From: Bradyrhizobium sp. CCGUVB1N3
GTDB taxonomy: Bacteria; Pseudomonadota; Alphaproteobacteria; Rhizobiales; Xanthobacteraceae
Assembly (NCBI RefSeq): GCF_024199925.1
Contig: NZ_JANADR010000003.1
Location: 150,101 to 214,100, forward strand
Direction of reading: 5' to 3'
DNA: 64,000 bases
The notes under the pieces: generated by a model
What the model saw: only the letters and a program-made list of their open reading frames with translations
What the model was told of the DNA's origin: nothing
Databases searched by the model: none
In this document: in pieces, positions 1-42,833 of the stretch
Position numbering within the stretch: position 1 is the first letter of the stretch
Layout of the letters: each line of letters starts with the position of its first letter
Translations under genes and position numbers: made by a program

Positions 1-628
1 CCCCCGTCCATTGCGTCCACTCCGCGATGGTCCCAACGATGGTCATGGAGTAGGGAGCGATCTTCAGTATTTTGCCTCCGACGCAAACGTGAGTTCGCAA
101 CCACGAGTCCGTTGGCAAACCGTCGGCACGTTGCAATGTGACATACTCGTGCATTGCCGTCCGCGAGTCGAGGTGCTTTTGGCTGGGCCGGATAGGGACA
201 AACATTTCTGCAAAGCCCATTTTCTTCGCGCACGCCTTCAAGGCATCCAACATCGCCAGTGCATTGCCAATGCCCCTCGCCTTGGTGACAAGGGTGATTT
301 CGAGCGCGCTTATCGTCGTCGGCCTACGCCCAACAAGCCTGTCTTCGTGAGCCCAGCGGATAACCTGGTCCCAGCCGCCGTCAGGCAATTCGGTGCGGCC
401 CTCGATGTTGAAGGCAAATGGAACACCAAAGGCGCGCCCGACGATCTCGCCATCGAGAAGTGCCCCAAAGGCGTAGTCGAGGTAATCGAAAAATACAGAT
501 TGCCCAAAATAGAGCTTTGCCGTCGCGTCATGTCGCATGAACTCGGGCCACACCGCCTCCAAGTCATTCGAAAAGACCAACGGGATCAAATCTGGTCGTT
601 CCCGCAATGAGAATATCTGTATCTTCAT
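1..628 (-). CDS. GNAT-like acyltransferase, N-terminal ~209 residues; gene continues beyond the left edge
   Basis: An uninterrupted frame runs from an ATG at 628 to the window edge on the minus strand with no stop, so only the N-terminal part of the protein is present. It starts MKIQIFSLRERPDLIP and contains the stretches GWDQVIRWAHED, AEMFVPIRPSQK, LPTDSWLRTH and TIAEWTQWTG. These match, from memory, a family annotated as GNAT-family transferases, in which a VRP(S/T)xK stretch, an LPxDxWLR stretch and an (A/T)EWxxWTG stretch recur. The substrate cannot be told. The gene is divergent from the effector and NRPS genes, so a role in the peptide pathway is only possible. A plus-strand frame across the same bases has no recognisable features and is judged a shadow. 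Confidence 0.7.
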   Translation of the reverse strand, partial: MKIQIFSLRERPDLIPLVFSNDLEAVWPEFMRHDATAKLYFGQSVFFDYLDYAFGALLDGEIVGRAFGVPFAFNIEGRTELPDGGWDQVIRWAHEDRLVGRRPTTISALEITLVTKARGIGNALAMLDALKACAKKMGFAEMFVPIRPSQKHLDSRTAMHEYVTLQRADGLPTDSWLRTHVCVGGKILKIAPYSMTIVGTIAEWTQWTG

Positions 629-1056
629 TCTTCGTAACACCACTGCAGCCATCGCGAAAACTCTTCTTAAAGACTCTGCCACCAGATTTCTAGCGGCCTA
701 ACTTAGCCGGGCTTGGCAACTGCGGTCTAAATCGACAGTCGAATGACGTCTCGTTCGATTTCAAAACAATCGATCTTCAGAACTTGAGAGATTCGTGTGC
801 TTTGGCCACGAGAGGGAGCATTAGACCTCCACGGACCGGCCGCAGCGATCCGGTCTAAATGTCTTTGGATAGACGACTATTGGGCGACCGACCCCGTCCG
901 CTCCGGTATGGCGCAACTCTCACGATGAGTGCGTGTCACCCTGATCGTCGCCGCCCACAATGCGTTGATCGAGGGTATTTGCTGACCAGAAACGCTGATC
1001 TCATTCTCCACGATGAGATCCAGCTGGCGCGCTTGGGCCGTAGTGGAACGAGACCT
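629..1056. other. Non-coding stretch, no gene recognised
   Basis: No convincing coding sequence was seen on either strand. The run AAACAATCGAT at 764-774 resembles the 3' core of a nod box, but the 5' half does not fit. A short plus-strand frame from 859 is mostly antisense to the IS630 scrap next to it. Confidence 0.4.
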
Positions 1057-1192
1057 TCACCCTGTTCCAAAGGTTTTCACATCCAAGATCACGAACACGC
1101 TCGCGGTGCCCTTGTGCCGGTACTCACAGTCGTAGTGCTCGATCTGCACCGATTCGGGCCTGATCGGCGGGTGCACTTCGCCGATCAGTAAG
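1057..1192 (-). pseudogene. IS630-family transposase remnant
   Basis: Read on the minus strand, about 45 codons give LIGEVHPPIRPES, then HYDCEYRHKGTASVFVILD, and then a stop. This corresponds to the conserved region of IS630-family transposases just before the second catalytic Asp block (known pattern: LIGEVRPPI...YDCEYRRNGTxNLFxFLD). The rest of the gene is missing or scrambled. No terminal repeats were identified. Confidence 0.6.
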
Positions 1193-1246
1193 CATGAACT
1201 CCAATCGAGGGAGCGTCACTTCTGCAATAACCGCTACTTTCTGCCC

Positions 1247-1276
1247 CCGTCAGCTTCTCGAAAGCTAACCATCGTA
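1247..1276 (+). promoter_or_regulatory. tts box (TtsI-binding site)
   Basis: The sequence GTCAGCTTCTCGAAAGCTAA followed by CCATCGTA fits the rhizobial tts-box consensus (GTCAGcTT-n-TCGaaAGCT plus a trailing ...TA) essentially completely. In rhizobia the response regulator TtsI binds such boxes and, downstream of flavonoid/NodD signalling, switches on type III secretion and effector genes. It lies about 130 bp before the effector-like start at 1407 and on the same strand. Confidence 0.9.
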
Positions 1277-1406
1277 GTTTGACAATGTTGGATCTCTCGG
1301 TGCCGATACTGCCTTGAGCATCATGCAACATCTCGAACGGATGTCATCCGAGCTACGTCAAACAGTGCGGAATAGTTTGTTTCTCGCAGGTTAGATGAGG
1401 ATAGAA

Positions 1407-2047
1407 ATGGGCGGCTGCATCTCTCGGCTGAGCGGAAGTCATGACACCTCTCAGCACGATCAATACGTTCAGGAGACCGAATTTGCCGCTCACGTCCGGT
1501 CCTTACGGCCAAGCCAATCTCGATCCATTCAACGCCAGTCGCCAGGGTCATCTCGCCCCACCGACGACGGGACTACATCGAGCGCCCACGAGGCCCCACG
1601 CATTGGCGAGAAGCTCGAATTGCTCTCCCAAACGCTGCAGCGTGCGAGGCAAGCGCAGCTTTCATCTGGCCTGATGGAATACGGTCAGCAGGTCGCTTCC
1701 TATTTGTCTGCCAACAAACAGCCCGACGACCAACTCTTGTCGTTGGACATTGACAATTTCCATCAATTGGCGGCCAGCTATAACCAGCGCTCCTCGGACC
1801 TTAACCTTAGGCACATAGAGTCGCCCGCCCAGTTTCTCGCTGCGCTGGCCCACCAGTCGTCAGATTGCGCCTGGCGCGCTGTCGTGCGACTGAAGGACGG
1901 GAAATGCACCACGTTTCCGCCGATGTTCGGATGCGCGCGGGTGGAGCTCCGACCATCATCGTGATGGAGCCTGCCAACCTTTATACGTTCATAACTTTCT
2001 ATTTTGGACTGCGGCAGCAATCGATACAACAGCTTGGATCACATTGA
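1407..2047 (+). pseudogene. YopJ/NopJ-family type III effector, frameshifted and 3'-truncated
   Basis: The frame from ATG 1407 (MGGCISRLSGS; GAGG ends 6 nt upstream) runs to about 1897. Near 1900 a single-base loss moves the reading to the frame beginning MHHVSADVR and ending at a stop at 2047. After the shift the protein reads HHVSADVR...IIVMEPANLYTFITFY. In the YopJ/HopZ (peptidase C55, Ser/Thr acetyltransferase) family the catalytic His and Glu are 19 residues apart, and the spacing is exactly that here. The catalytic Cys, expected about 44 residues after the Glu, is absent because the frame stops after 25. MGGC fits an N-myristoylation/palmitoylation signal for host membranes. An in-frame ATG at 1395 is the alternative start. 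With the tts box this was a type III effector gene; it is now probably inactive. Confidence 0.75.
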
Positions 2048-2129
2048 CTTGGTTGGCGGACTTCCGCAGCGCGGAGTTACCACCCGCGGCCGAGCCACTT
2101 GTGCACGAAACGGTTAGCTGAGGTGTGAA

Positions 2130-18743
<16,614 letters not shown>

Positions 18744-18745
18744 AA

Positions 18746-35799
<17,054 letters not shown>

Positions 35800-35803
<4 letters not shown>

Positions 35804-37347
35804 CGCGGCTCTTCCACGCTGGCTCTTATCTTCCGCCAACTAACGAATTGTTGACTGAGGGGGGCGATGAGCGGATTCAACTTGACCCGAGGGGAGTGAC
35901 CAATAAATACGGGTGCCAACCTAGCCCCGACAGCGGCCTGCTTGCATTTGGTTCTGCGACGGCGTCCACGATCTCTGAAGCTGGATATTTTGCGGCTGAG
36001 CAGATCCGAAGCAGGCTGTTGGCGACCTTGCATGGCGATAACGCAGCAGAAATCTATTTGGCGGAGATCTCCAGGATACGCAACGAATTCCTTGATCTCT
36101 ACGGCCTAAGACAAGTTTCCAGAGTTGAGGCCATTGTGTGTCGGTCTGCGACGGACGCTCACATGCTCGCCGCGAAACTAGTGGCCGGAAGCCCTGCCGC
36201 AAAGATGTTGGCAATTATGGTTCAATCATCGGAGACCGGGAGCGGTGTCGCGGACGCTTTGACTGGAGCTATGCATCCTCAGTACGCAGCCCAGGATGCT
36301 TCGGGTGCAACAGGTAACCTCCGCAACTCCATTGATGTTGAAATGATCGCGATTCGCACCAAAGACTGCAGGCTCCGATCGATTGCGACCATTGATGATG
36401 AACTCGAAGCGATGGTATCAAGGGCTGTGACGCGGTACGATCGTATTCTAGTCGTGCTGACCGACCTTTCGAAAACTGGAGTGTTGGCTCCGAGTCCCAC
36501 TCGGGTGCTAGATCTAAAGCGTCGCTGGCCTGATGCCATCGAAATTCTTGTCGATGCAGCTCAGTTCCGTTTGGCGGCAAGCACGTTACAGAGCTATCTC
36601 ACCGCGGATTGTCTTGTGGTCATCACTGGGTCCAAGTTTGTGGGCGGTCCCGCATTTTCCGGGATGTTACTAATTCCAGCGGCGGCTGCGTGCCGCTTGA
36701 TGAAGCACCCCGTGAATTTCTCGCTCAGTGAGACTAGCGCACGCGCGGAATGGCCACAACATTGGCCTGGCGTCCGCTCACTTGACCATGTCAGTAACTT
36801 TGGACTGCTTTTGCGCTGGGAGGCTGCCCTCGCGGAATTGCGCGCCTTCTGCGCTATTCCAGACCAGGATGTTGGAAAGGTCGTCCAATCTTTTCGCGAT
36901 GCGATTGGCTCCTGGCTCGGCGAGGCCTGTCATTTTGATCTGCTAGAACAACCGGGCTTGCATCGCTTTCCCTCGGTGGCCGGAGAGCCGTGGGATCGGA
37001 TGCCGACGATCTTTCCTTTCCTTTTGTTTCGAAGCGATCAGGGAGCAGGACGAAAGCCGCTGCCTGCCAAAGAGGTCAACAAAGTCTACATGCAGATGAG
37101 GGAACCCCTGGTCACGGCAGAGGGCTTGCCGGAGAAGTCCAAGACATTGGCTTCGCGCTGCGAATTGGGGCAGCCGGTTCTCTGTGGCGAGTTGGAGGGA
37201 ACGGCCGTGGCTGCTCCGCGTCTATGTCTTAGCGCGAGATTAATCGTGGAAGCAGTCGCTGCCCGAGATCGAGGTCTCAACTGCCTGATCGAACGAGGAC
37301 TCACTTTGCTTGAAAAGGCCGCTTTCCTCGCCAGCAACATGTCCTAG
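35800..37347 (+). CDS. PLP-dependent fold-type I enzyme (aminotransferase class V / decarboxylase-like)
   Basis: A 515-residue protein whose ATG overlaps the NRPS stop as ATGA, so it is translationally coupled to the synthetase. Visible cofactor-site features are Asp252 in LVDAAQFR (pyridine-N partner) and Lys279 in VVITGSKFVGG (Schiff-base lysine). This is the normal order and spacing for fold-type I enzymes. No close family was recognised. It could make or modify an unusual building block, for example for the unassigned pocket used three times, or act on the finished peptide; this is inference from position only. Length is somewhat above that of a simple aminotransferase. Confidence 0.75.
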
Positions 37348-37496
37348 GTCTCATAACATTTGAGCCGCGGGGCATCCACTTTTCCAAGAATGCGTTGACG
37401 GTGGTGTCGAGCGCCCTGACCTTCGGCCCGCCGCGCCAGCCGGCGCAAACCGCTGCAAAATCCGTTCGAACCCGAACCGGCCGCGATCGTATGCGC

Positions 37497-38924
37497 TCAA
37501 GCATCGCTTGTGAAAACGAGTCTGCTCGTCAGCCGCCACAAACGCATGACAAGGAGCGCCGCGTAGACGGCCGTCCCGATTGATAAGCCAATCCAAATAC
37601 CGATTGCGCCGAGGCCCATTTTCAAACCGAGCAGGTAGCTGAGGGAAAGGCCGACCAGCCAATAAGCGATGCCAGCGAACAGAAGCGGCACGCGCGTGTC
37701 CTTCAATCCGTGAAGGCTGCCCGCAGCGATGCTCTGCACGGCGTCGGTAACAAAAAAGCTTGCGCCGACCAAAAGCAGCTCTGCAGCGAGTCCAATCGTC
37801 GCGCCGGCATTTATGGACGATTCGCCCAAAAATAACTCAGCGATCTCAAAACGGGCCGCGATCACCGCAAGGGTCACAACTGCAGTGATTGCGACACCGA
37901 ACAACATCGCGACCAGACCCGCGCGCTTAACGGCAGAGACGTCATTGCGGCCTGCAGCGTGTCCCACCCGCACGGTCGCCGCCATGCTGATGCCGAAGGG
38001 AATCATGAGCAAAATCGTGGCAACCTGGACGGCGATCTGGTGGGCTGCAAGCGCAGTGGTGCTGGTCGCGGCTACCAGGAAGGCCGAAGCAGAAAAAAAT
38101 CCAGACTCGATCAGAATGGCCATGGAGATCGGCGTCCCGACCCCAAACAGCTGCCGCATCAGGGGCCAATCGAGGCGCCAGAGATCTGCAAGCACGTGGT
38201 AGTCATGGAAAGGTCGACGCTTGGTGACGAACCACAAGGCGGTCAAAAACGTCGCGCAGTTCACCATCGTCGTCGCAAGACCCACTCCTAACAGTCCGAG
38301 CTGTGGCAGCCCAAGCTGGCCGCAGACCAAGAGAAAGACCAACAGCGCATTGATGGGAATTGCCACCAGCGTGATCCACAAGGCTGGCTCGGGCCGGTTA
38401 ATCGCAGCCATGAAACTACGGACGGCGGAGAACCACATGGCTGGCAGCGCGCCCCAGGCGAGCCCAAACAAATATTGCTGCGCAAGCCGAGCCGTTTCCG
38501 GAGGGGAGCTGAGTGCAAGCAGAAGTTCTTCGCCATACAGCGGAAAGGCCATCATTGGCATCCACAGTAGGAGCGCCGCCCAGAATCCCGTACGTAGGCA
38601 GCGTGCTACCAGAGCCGGATTGGCTGCGCCAAAAGCCTGAGCCGAAAGCGGCGCCACTGCTGACACCACGCCTGAGGCGAAGGTGAGGCTGATGGACAAG
38701 ACTGTGCCCGCCAGCACTGCCGCTGCCATCGCTTCGGCGCCGATCCGTCCAATGAACGCAAGATCGGTCGTCATCATCGCGATTTGCCCGAGCTGAGTCA
38801 GCGCCATTGGGAACGCGAGTCTCGCTGTTTCGCTGAGCTCGACAGCGAGGTGATGGCAAGCCATCCATCTTGGCAGTCCATACCGCAAACGTGACGTCGC
38901 ATTTGTTCCGGTTATCTTTTCCAT
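37497..38924 (-). CDS. MATE-family efflux transporter
   Basis: A 475-residue, very hydrophobic inner-membrane protein with about twelve membrane segments in two similar halves. The N-terminal half begins LAFPMALTQLGQIAMMTTDLAFIGRIG and the second half LFGVGTPISMAILIESGFF, both typical of NorM/MATE exporters, which use H+ or Na+ gradients to expel cationic or amphipathic molecules. Usual family length is 440-480. It is convergent with the PLP gene (150 bp between stops), so it is not in the same transcript, but it is the only transporter near the NRPS and the obvious candidate exporter of the peptide. A second possible start lies about 20 codons downstream, at MACHHL. Confidence 0.9.
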   Translation of the reverse strand: MEKITGTNATSRLRYGLPRWMACHHLAVELSETARLAFPMALTQLGQIAMMTTDLAFIGRIGAEAMAAAVLAGTVLSISLTFASGVVSAVAPLSAQAFGAANPALVARCLRTGFWAALLLWMPMMAFPLYGEELLLALSSPPETARLAQQYLFGLAWGALPAMWFSAVRSFMAAINRPEPALWITLVAIPINALLVFLLVCGQLGLPQLGLLGVGLATTMVNCATFLTALWFVTKRRPFHDYHVLADLWRLDWPLMRQLFGVGTPISMAILIESGFFSASAFLVAATSTTALAAHQIAVQVATILLMIPFGISMAATVRVGHAAGRNDVSAVKRAGLVAMLFGVAITAVVTLAVIAARFEIAELFLGESSINAGATIGLAAELLLVGASFFVTDAVQSIAAGSLHGLKDTRVPLLFAGIAYWLVGLSLSYLLGLKMGLGAIGIWIGLSIGTAVYAALLVMRLWRLTSRLVFTSDA

Positions 38925-39448
38925 AGAGGTTCTGCTCGGTTGGCTTCTTGTAAAGCAAACCGCTTCACTGAGAGCATCCTCCTTCCGCTCTGGTTCGCGA
39001 CGGCACCCGATACGGACCCACTATCCAGCGTGGCAGCGAAGCGCAGGCGAGCTCCTGTCCTACATTGGCGCCGGTTTCTGGCGAATTTCGACAAGCACCA
39101 GGGACTATGCCGGGCCGTATTGGTTCGACTGCAATCCTATTAAGTGGAGCGTTCGCCATTTTTGTTACTCGTTGAAAGCTTCTGCGCGAGAGACGTCGTC
39201 CCGATTTCGAGATCGTACAATTCAACGCTACGTGCGATTCAAGCCCCCTCAAGAGCCCCTTGTGTGCTTGGGCCGAAACCGAAAAAGAGAGCAGACGTGC
39301 GCATTATTGATGCTGGAGTCATCGACTTTTCGAGAAGCACTAAGGCTACGAGAAGAGCTCAAAGCGAAGTTCTTTCGTGCTCAATCGGATCTGGCCAGGT
39401 ACAAGGCGGAGTTGTCGAAACTCGAGCAAAGGGTGGTGAGGGATCTGG
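38925..39448. other. Stretch without a firm gene; one short coiled-coil frame
   Basis: The only frame of note is 39172-39448 on the plus strand. Its end ([16 protein letters not shown], then [19 protein letters not shown]) looks like a charged coiled coil, and it is cut off by the IS3 left end. It may be the tail of a disrupted gene. No promoter or RNA structure was recognised. Confidence 0.3.
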
Positions 39449-39752
39449 TGAACCGCCCCGGGTTTGCCGGAGGCTCCAACTCCTGAGAGGATGGAGCCAT
39501 GACGAGCAAGACGACGAACAAGTTTTCACCCGAGGTCCGGGCCCGTGCGGTTCGGATGGTTCTGGACCACGCGAACGAGCATCCGTCGCGCTGGGCGGCG
39601 GTGACCTCGATTGCGGCCAAGATCGGCTGCACGCCGCAGACGCTGCATGACTGGGTCAAGAAGGCCGAGATCGACAGCGGGCAGCGGGCCGGCGTTCCGA
39701 CCGACATGGCCGAGAAGCTGAAGGCGCTCGAGCGGGAGAACCGCGAGCTTCA
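39449..39752 (+). mobile_element. IS3-family element, left end and truncated orfA
   Basis: The left end starts TGAACCGCCCCGGGTTTGCC, a terminal repeat type seen in IS3-family elements. It is followed at 39499 by orfA ([20 protein letters not shown]), with a helix-turn-helix ([20 protein letters not shown]) and the start of the leucine-zipper part ([13 protein letters not shown]). At about 39752 the frame runs into antisense IS110 sequence, so the rest of orfA, all of orfB and the right end are missing. Confidence 0.85.
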
Positions 39753-40073
39753 CATGCCGTGTCTCGAGCAAAACCGCATCGCGTCCGCCGGCCACAAGCC
39801 CGGCACGCAGCCACTGCGACAACGGCCCTGCTTCGAGCCCAATGCGGCTGACAGCTAATCCAGCTCGTCGAAATAGCCAATAAGCACCTCAGGCTCGCTG
39901 GCGACCTTGACCTCGCGGACGACCTTGCCAGTCCCGTCAACAACGCAGATGCTGCTCTCTTTCAAAGACACGTCGATCCCCGCATAATAGTCCATGGCTG
40001 TTCCTCACTTGATGCCTGGAGCCGATCATTCGGACTCCGTTTCAACATCATCATTCTGAGGGACAGCCACATA
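39753..40073 (-). mobile_element. IS110-family element, left end and N-terminal fragment of the transposase, frameshifted
   Basis: Minus-strand ATG at 39995 gives MDYYAGIDVSLKESSICVVD, the N-terminal DEDD-transposase signature of IS110. The frame stops after FDELD, and a neighbouring frame continues [17 protein letters not shown] to LLETRHVK. The element is therefore both frameshifted and cut off at the junction with the IS3 fragment. The ~75 bp before the ATG (to about 40073) look like its left flank. Confidence 0.8.
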
Positions 40074-40083
40074 ACCTGGCTAG

Positions 40084-40545
40084 CCTCGCGAAGGCCGGCC
40101 CATTACGGCATCTAGCATCCTGCCAGCGACCGCGGCGACGTTCGCGAAGACCCTCGGCAAGACCGCGACGGTCGGCGAGCCGCGTACCACGCATCGGCGA
40201 ACTCGTCGGCCCTATAAGACCAGAGTTCGCATGCCGTCCAAGCTCGACCCGCATATTGCCGCGATCGAAGCGTGGCTCGCAGAGCAGCCACAGCTGACGG
40301 CGCTCGCAATTGTCGGCCGGCTGCGAGAGAAATACCCCGAGGAGTTTGGAAAGAGACAGCATTCGATTGTGCAACGTCTGCTGAGGGCACTCAGACGGAG
40401 GGCTGCCGAACGGTTGGTCGCCCAGGGCCCACTCGACGACGCCACGACCACTGCCCCATTGCCCGGGGCTGTGGACGACTCGGGCTATATAGGGCCTGAC
40501 CCGCCCACAGCCCCTCTCGTCGAGCAAGTCGGGAAAGCCATCTAA
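40084..40545 (+). pseudogene. Transposase C-terminal remnant (rhizobial integrase-core type)
   Basis: Open frame ending at 40545 with RPYKTRVRMPSKLDPHI, IEAWLAEQPQLTALAIVGRL and FGKRQHSIVQRLLRALRR. I recall these as the C-terminal end of DDE integrase-type transposases that are common in Bradyrhizobium. The catalytic core is missing upstream, where the IS110 left end begins. The family is not certain. Confidence 0.55.
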
Positions 40546-40706
40546 CGCGACCGATCAATCGACATCGGATCGCCATCGGCAATGGCGCCATCAGGGTAAC
40601 ATTCGCAGATGCGGCAATACGCGGGGCCCAGTCCAATGCCGATTGACAGGCTGGCGTGACGAGCGCAAAGCTCAGATATCGTCCTGGACCCCGGGAATGC
40701 TCGTGA

Positions 40707-41579
40707 ATGCTTGTAAGCCTCGAAAGCGGCGCCGCTCGCGCCTGCGTCGACCTCCATGGTGGCGAACTGCGCAGCTGGTTCGTCGGCGGCCGCGAACTGC
40801 TCTGGAATGCAGATCCTGTCTGGTGGGATCAGTCCGCGCCGATATTGTTTCCGATTGTCGGATCGGCCAGCGGAGGTCAGATTCGGGTCGATGGCAGCGG
40901 GAGGCCGATGGCCGTCCACGGCTTCGCACGGCAGCACGAGTTCGCCGTGTCGGGCCGCGATCCCGCCAGCATAACAGTCACGCTAACAAGCAATCAGGAG
41001 ATCCGAAAGGTCTATCCGTTCTGGTTCCAGCTCTCGGTCACCTATGCACTCGCCGGCTCGTCATTGACGGCCAGCTTTTCTATTGCGAATCTGGATCGCC
41101 GGAGCATTCCTTATGCGCTCGGCTTTCATCCGGCTTTCCGCTGGCCGTTCGACGATGTTCCCAGGCACGAATACAAGATCCGGTTCGAAGCAGAAGAGAG
41201 CCCGCTGGTTCCCGAGGTCACGTCCGACGGACTTATATCGGCACGGAGAAGACTCCTGCCGATCAAAAGACGGATTCTCGATCTCGCGGACGAACTCTTC
41301 ACGTCCGATGCGATGTGCTTTCTGAATGCCAGGAGCGGCTGGTTCAGTCTTGACGCCGGTGGCAGCGGCTCCTGCATCACGCTTGAAGCCACCGGCTTCC
41401 CGCATCTGGCGCTGTGGTCACGGCCCGGTGCGCCCTTTGTCTCGATGGAAACGTGGACGGGCCATAGTGACCCCGAAGGGTTCACCGGGGACTCGTTCGA
41501 AAAGCCGTCGATGCGCATCCTCGCTCCGGGCGAGACTGCAGATCATTGCGTTCGATTGTCGTTTCGCACGGCCGATTGA
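40707..41579 (+). CDS. Aldose 1-epimerase (galactose mutarotase-like) family protein
   Basis: A 290-residue cytosolic protein with the beta-supersandwich family pattern: GGELRSWFVGGRELLW near the N-terminus, ILFPIVGSA, HGFARQHEF (His-containing active-site strand), LGFHPAFRWP (second conserved His) and MRILAPGET at the end. Members interconvert sugar anomers; this shorter LacX/YeaD-like branch is often uncharacterised. It seems complete and intact, in contrast to its neighbours, with a transposase remnant upstream and a group II intron fragment starting within ~10 bp of its stop. The ribosome site is weak, so expression from an upstream start outside the present remnants may have been lost. 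Confidence 0.85.
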   Translation: MLVSLESGAARACVDLHGGELRSWFVGGRELLWNADPVWWDQSAPILFPIVGSASGGQIRVDGSGRPMAVHGFARQHEFAVSGRDPASITVTLTSNQEIRKVYPFWFQLSVTYALAGSSLTASFSIANLDRRSIPYALGFHPAFRWPFDDVPRHEYKIRFEAEESPLVPEVTSDGLISARRRLLPIKRRILDLADELFTSDAMCFLNARSGWFSLDAGGSGSCITLEATGFPHLALWSRPGAPFVSMETWTGHSDPEGFTGDSFEKPSMRILAPGETADHCVRLSFRTAD

Positions 41580-41589
41580 TCGCGGGCCT

Positions 41590-41913
41590 CTCGGCGTTAG
41601 GCATTCATGTCCAGCCGAACGGCAAGGCCTGTACTTCGGCTTCTGCCAGACCCCCGTGGTGCTCACGAACCTGGAAGCATGGATCCGCCGAAGATTACGC
41701 ATGTATCTTTGGCGGCAGTGGCGGAACGGGTACAATCGCTTCAAGGAACTGCGCCGTCGTGGCGTCTCAAATATCCAAGCAGCGACTACCGCCAGTTCAG
41801 CATCGACGGGGCCCTGGCGCATGTCAGGACATCCGGTAATCCAGAAAGCCCTGCGCAACCACGCGTTCGATCAACTCGGGCTTCCCCGACTCTACGTGCC
41901 CGCCGAAGCATAA
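41590..41913 (+). pseudogene. Group II intron reverse transcriptase/maturase, C-terminal (GIIM) fragment
   Basis: The recognisable part starts near 41632 (YFGFCQTP) and reads LEAWIRRRLRMYLWRQWRNG, NRFKELRRRG, TGPWRMSGHP and HAFDQLGLPRLYV before the stop. This is the maturase (GIIM) domain that ends group II intron proteins; the reverse transcriptase domain is gone. The fragment begins immediately after the epimerase stop, so an intron or its remains were joined there. Confidence 0.85.
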
Positions 41914-42156
41914 CTCGGTCGAACCGCCATGGTACGGACCCGTATGCCTGGTGGTGTGAGAGTTGCGCCGTGCATGTGCAAGTGCGTTGAACTCTGTCGC
42001 CTGAGATGGCGGCCGCGGTAAAGCCTAGCGAGCAGCCGCGAACCGAGTCTTACGTGGTGTCCGGTAACGGCCACTGCGAAGCGTAGACAGGGAGGTTGTA
42101 GGCCGGAATAAAGTGAACGGGAAAATAGCCCCGAAATCGAACGTGATCGGAGTGGC
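41914..42156 (+). mobile_element. Probable group II intron RNA remnants
   Basis: Just after the maturase stop, GAACCGCC...GGACCCGTATGC...GGTGGTGTGAGAG matches the hairpin region that usually follows such ORFs. From about 42025 to 42146, GCGAACCGAGTCTTACGTGG and GCGTAGACAGGGAGGTTG resemble 5' (domain I) intron sequence. Finding 3'-type before 5'-type sequence suggests two fragments or a rearrangement. This is memory-based matching. Confidence 0.45.
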
Positions 42157-42282
42157 TGTGAATGCTGATCGAAAAATGACCCCCATCGGCGTCGTCGGGA
42201 CCCCTTCAGGCCATTGATTTCATTGAATTGAAATGATGGGACCCCCACGCCGATCATGGTTGAGACCCCACGCCGAAAAACA
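42157..42282 (-). repeat. ~126-bp TGTG...CACA repeat, copy A (inverted relative to B and C)
   Basis: Starts TGTGAATGCTGATCG and ends ...CCCACGCCGAAAAACA. It is the reverse complement of the units at 48881 and 63875 with few differences. Inside, the motif GGGGTC recurs at both ends with ~20-bp spacing, as in the repeated terminal sites of IS21-family elements. It carries no coding sequence of its own. Confidence 0.85.
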
Positions 42283-42693
42283 GAGCTTGGCCGGGTTCTC
42301 GACGCGCGTGCGGCAAGCCGTCCGCAGGATACGCACGAAGCCGCTCTTGCCGCTCCCATTACGGCCATACACGATCGTTAAGGCCTTCGGGCAAAAGGTG
42401 AGGCCGGCCTTCGGAACCAGACGGTTGATGTTTTCGACGTTGGCGATGCCTTTCAGGATGATGGGCTGATGCTTCCCACCCCCGAAATGGGCCTTCGCAA
42501 ACGGGACGGCGCCGGGGGGTGCGCTCGCAAGGCTGAAGCCCGCGGCGGTCTTGACCATGGCGAGCAACTCGCCAAGGTCCGTGTCCGTGAGGTCATTGCT
42601 GATCGCGAGCCGCCGCAGTGCGTCCTGTTTCCAGGATGAGAGCTTCTTGGCCCAGTCCAAGACGTCGTCGATCGGCTCTGCAGTCATCACCAT
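42283..42693 (-). pseudogene. AAA/SMC-like ATPase, N-terminal fragment cut off by repeat copy A
   Basis: Begins MVMTAEPIDDVLDWAKKL; ATG at 42687 is an alternative. WKQDALRRLAISNDLTDTDL is followed by a P-loop YGRNGSGKSG at about residues 108-117. This resembles, from memory, the N-termini of large AAA_13-type ATPases found in defence islands (RloC/PrrC-like or overcoming-lysogenization-like). After VENPAKL the frame enters the repeat (CFSAWGLNHDRRGG) and ends, so Walker B, the coiled coils and any nuclease part are lost. It is divergent from the nuclease gene at 42834. Confidence 0.7.
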
Positions 42694-42833
42694 CCCCCCC
42701 GGACAGATAACAAGCTATTCGTGTGATTCTTGCGGGTAACCCGGCTCCGTTGAGCTATTTCAATATCACGCTGATTGCCCAGCGCGTAAGGTCCGGCGGA
42801 CGCGCAGGGGACATAAACAGGGGGTGGGAGACG

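Noticed and set aside
11..610. Plus-strand 199-codon frame at the left edge
   Set aside because: It is antisense to the GNAT-like gene and has no recognisable motifs.
745..790. Possible nod box around AAACAATCGAT
   Set aside because: Only the core 11 bases fit; the 5' half (ATCCA...GATG) and the TTACCAATC end do not, so NodD control is not supported.
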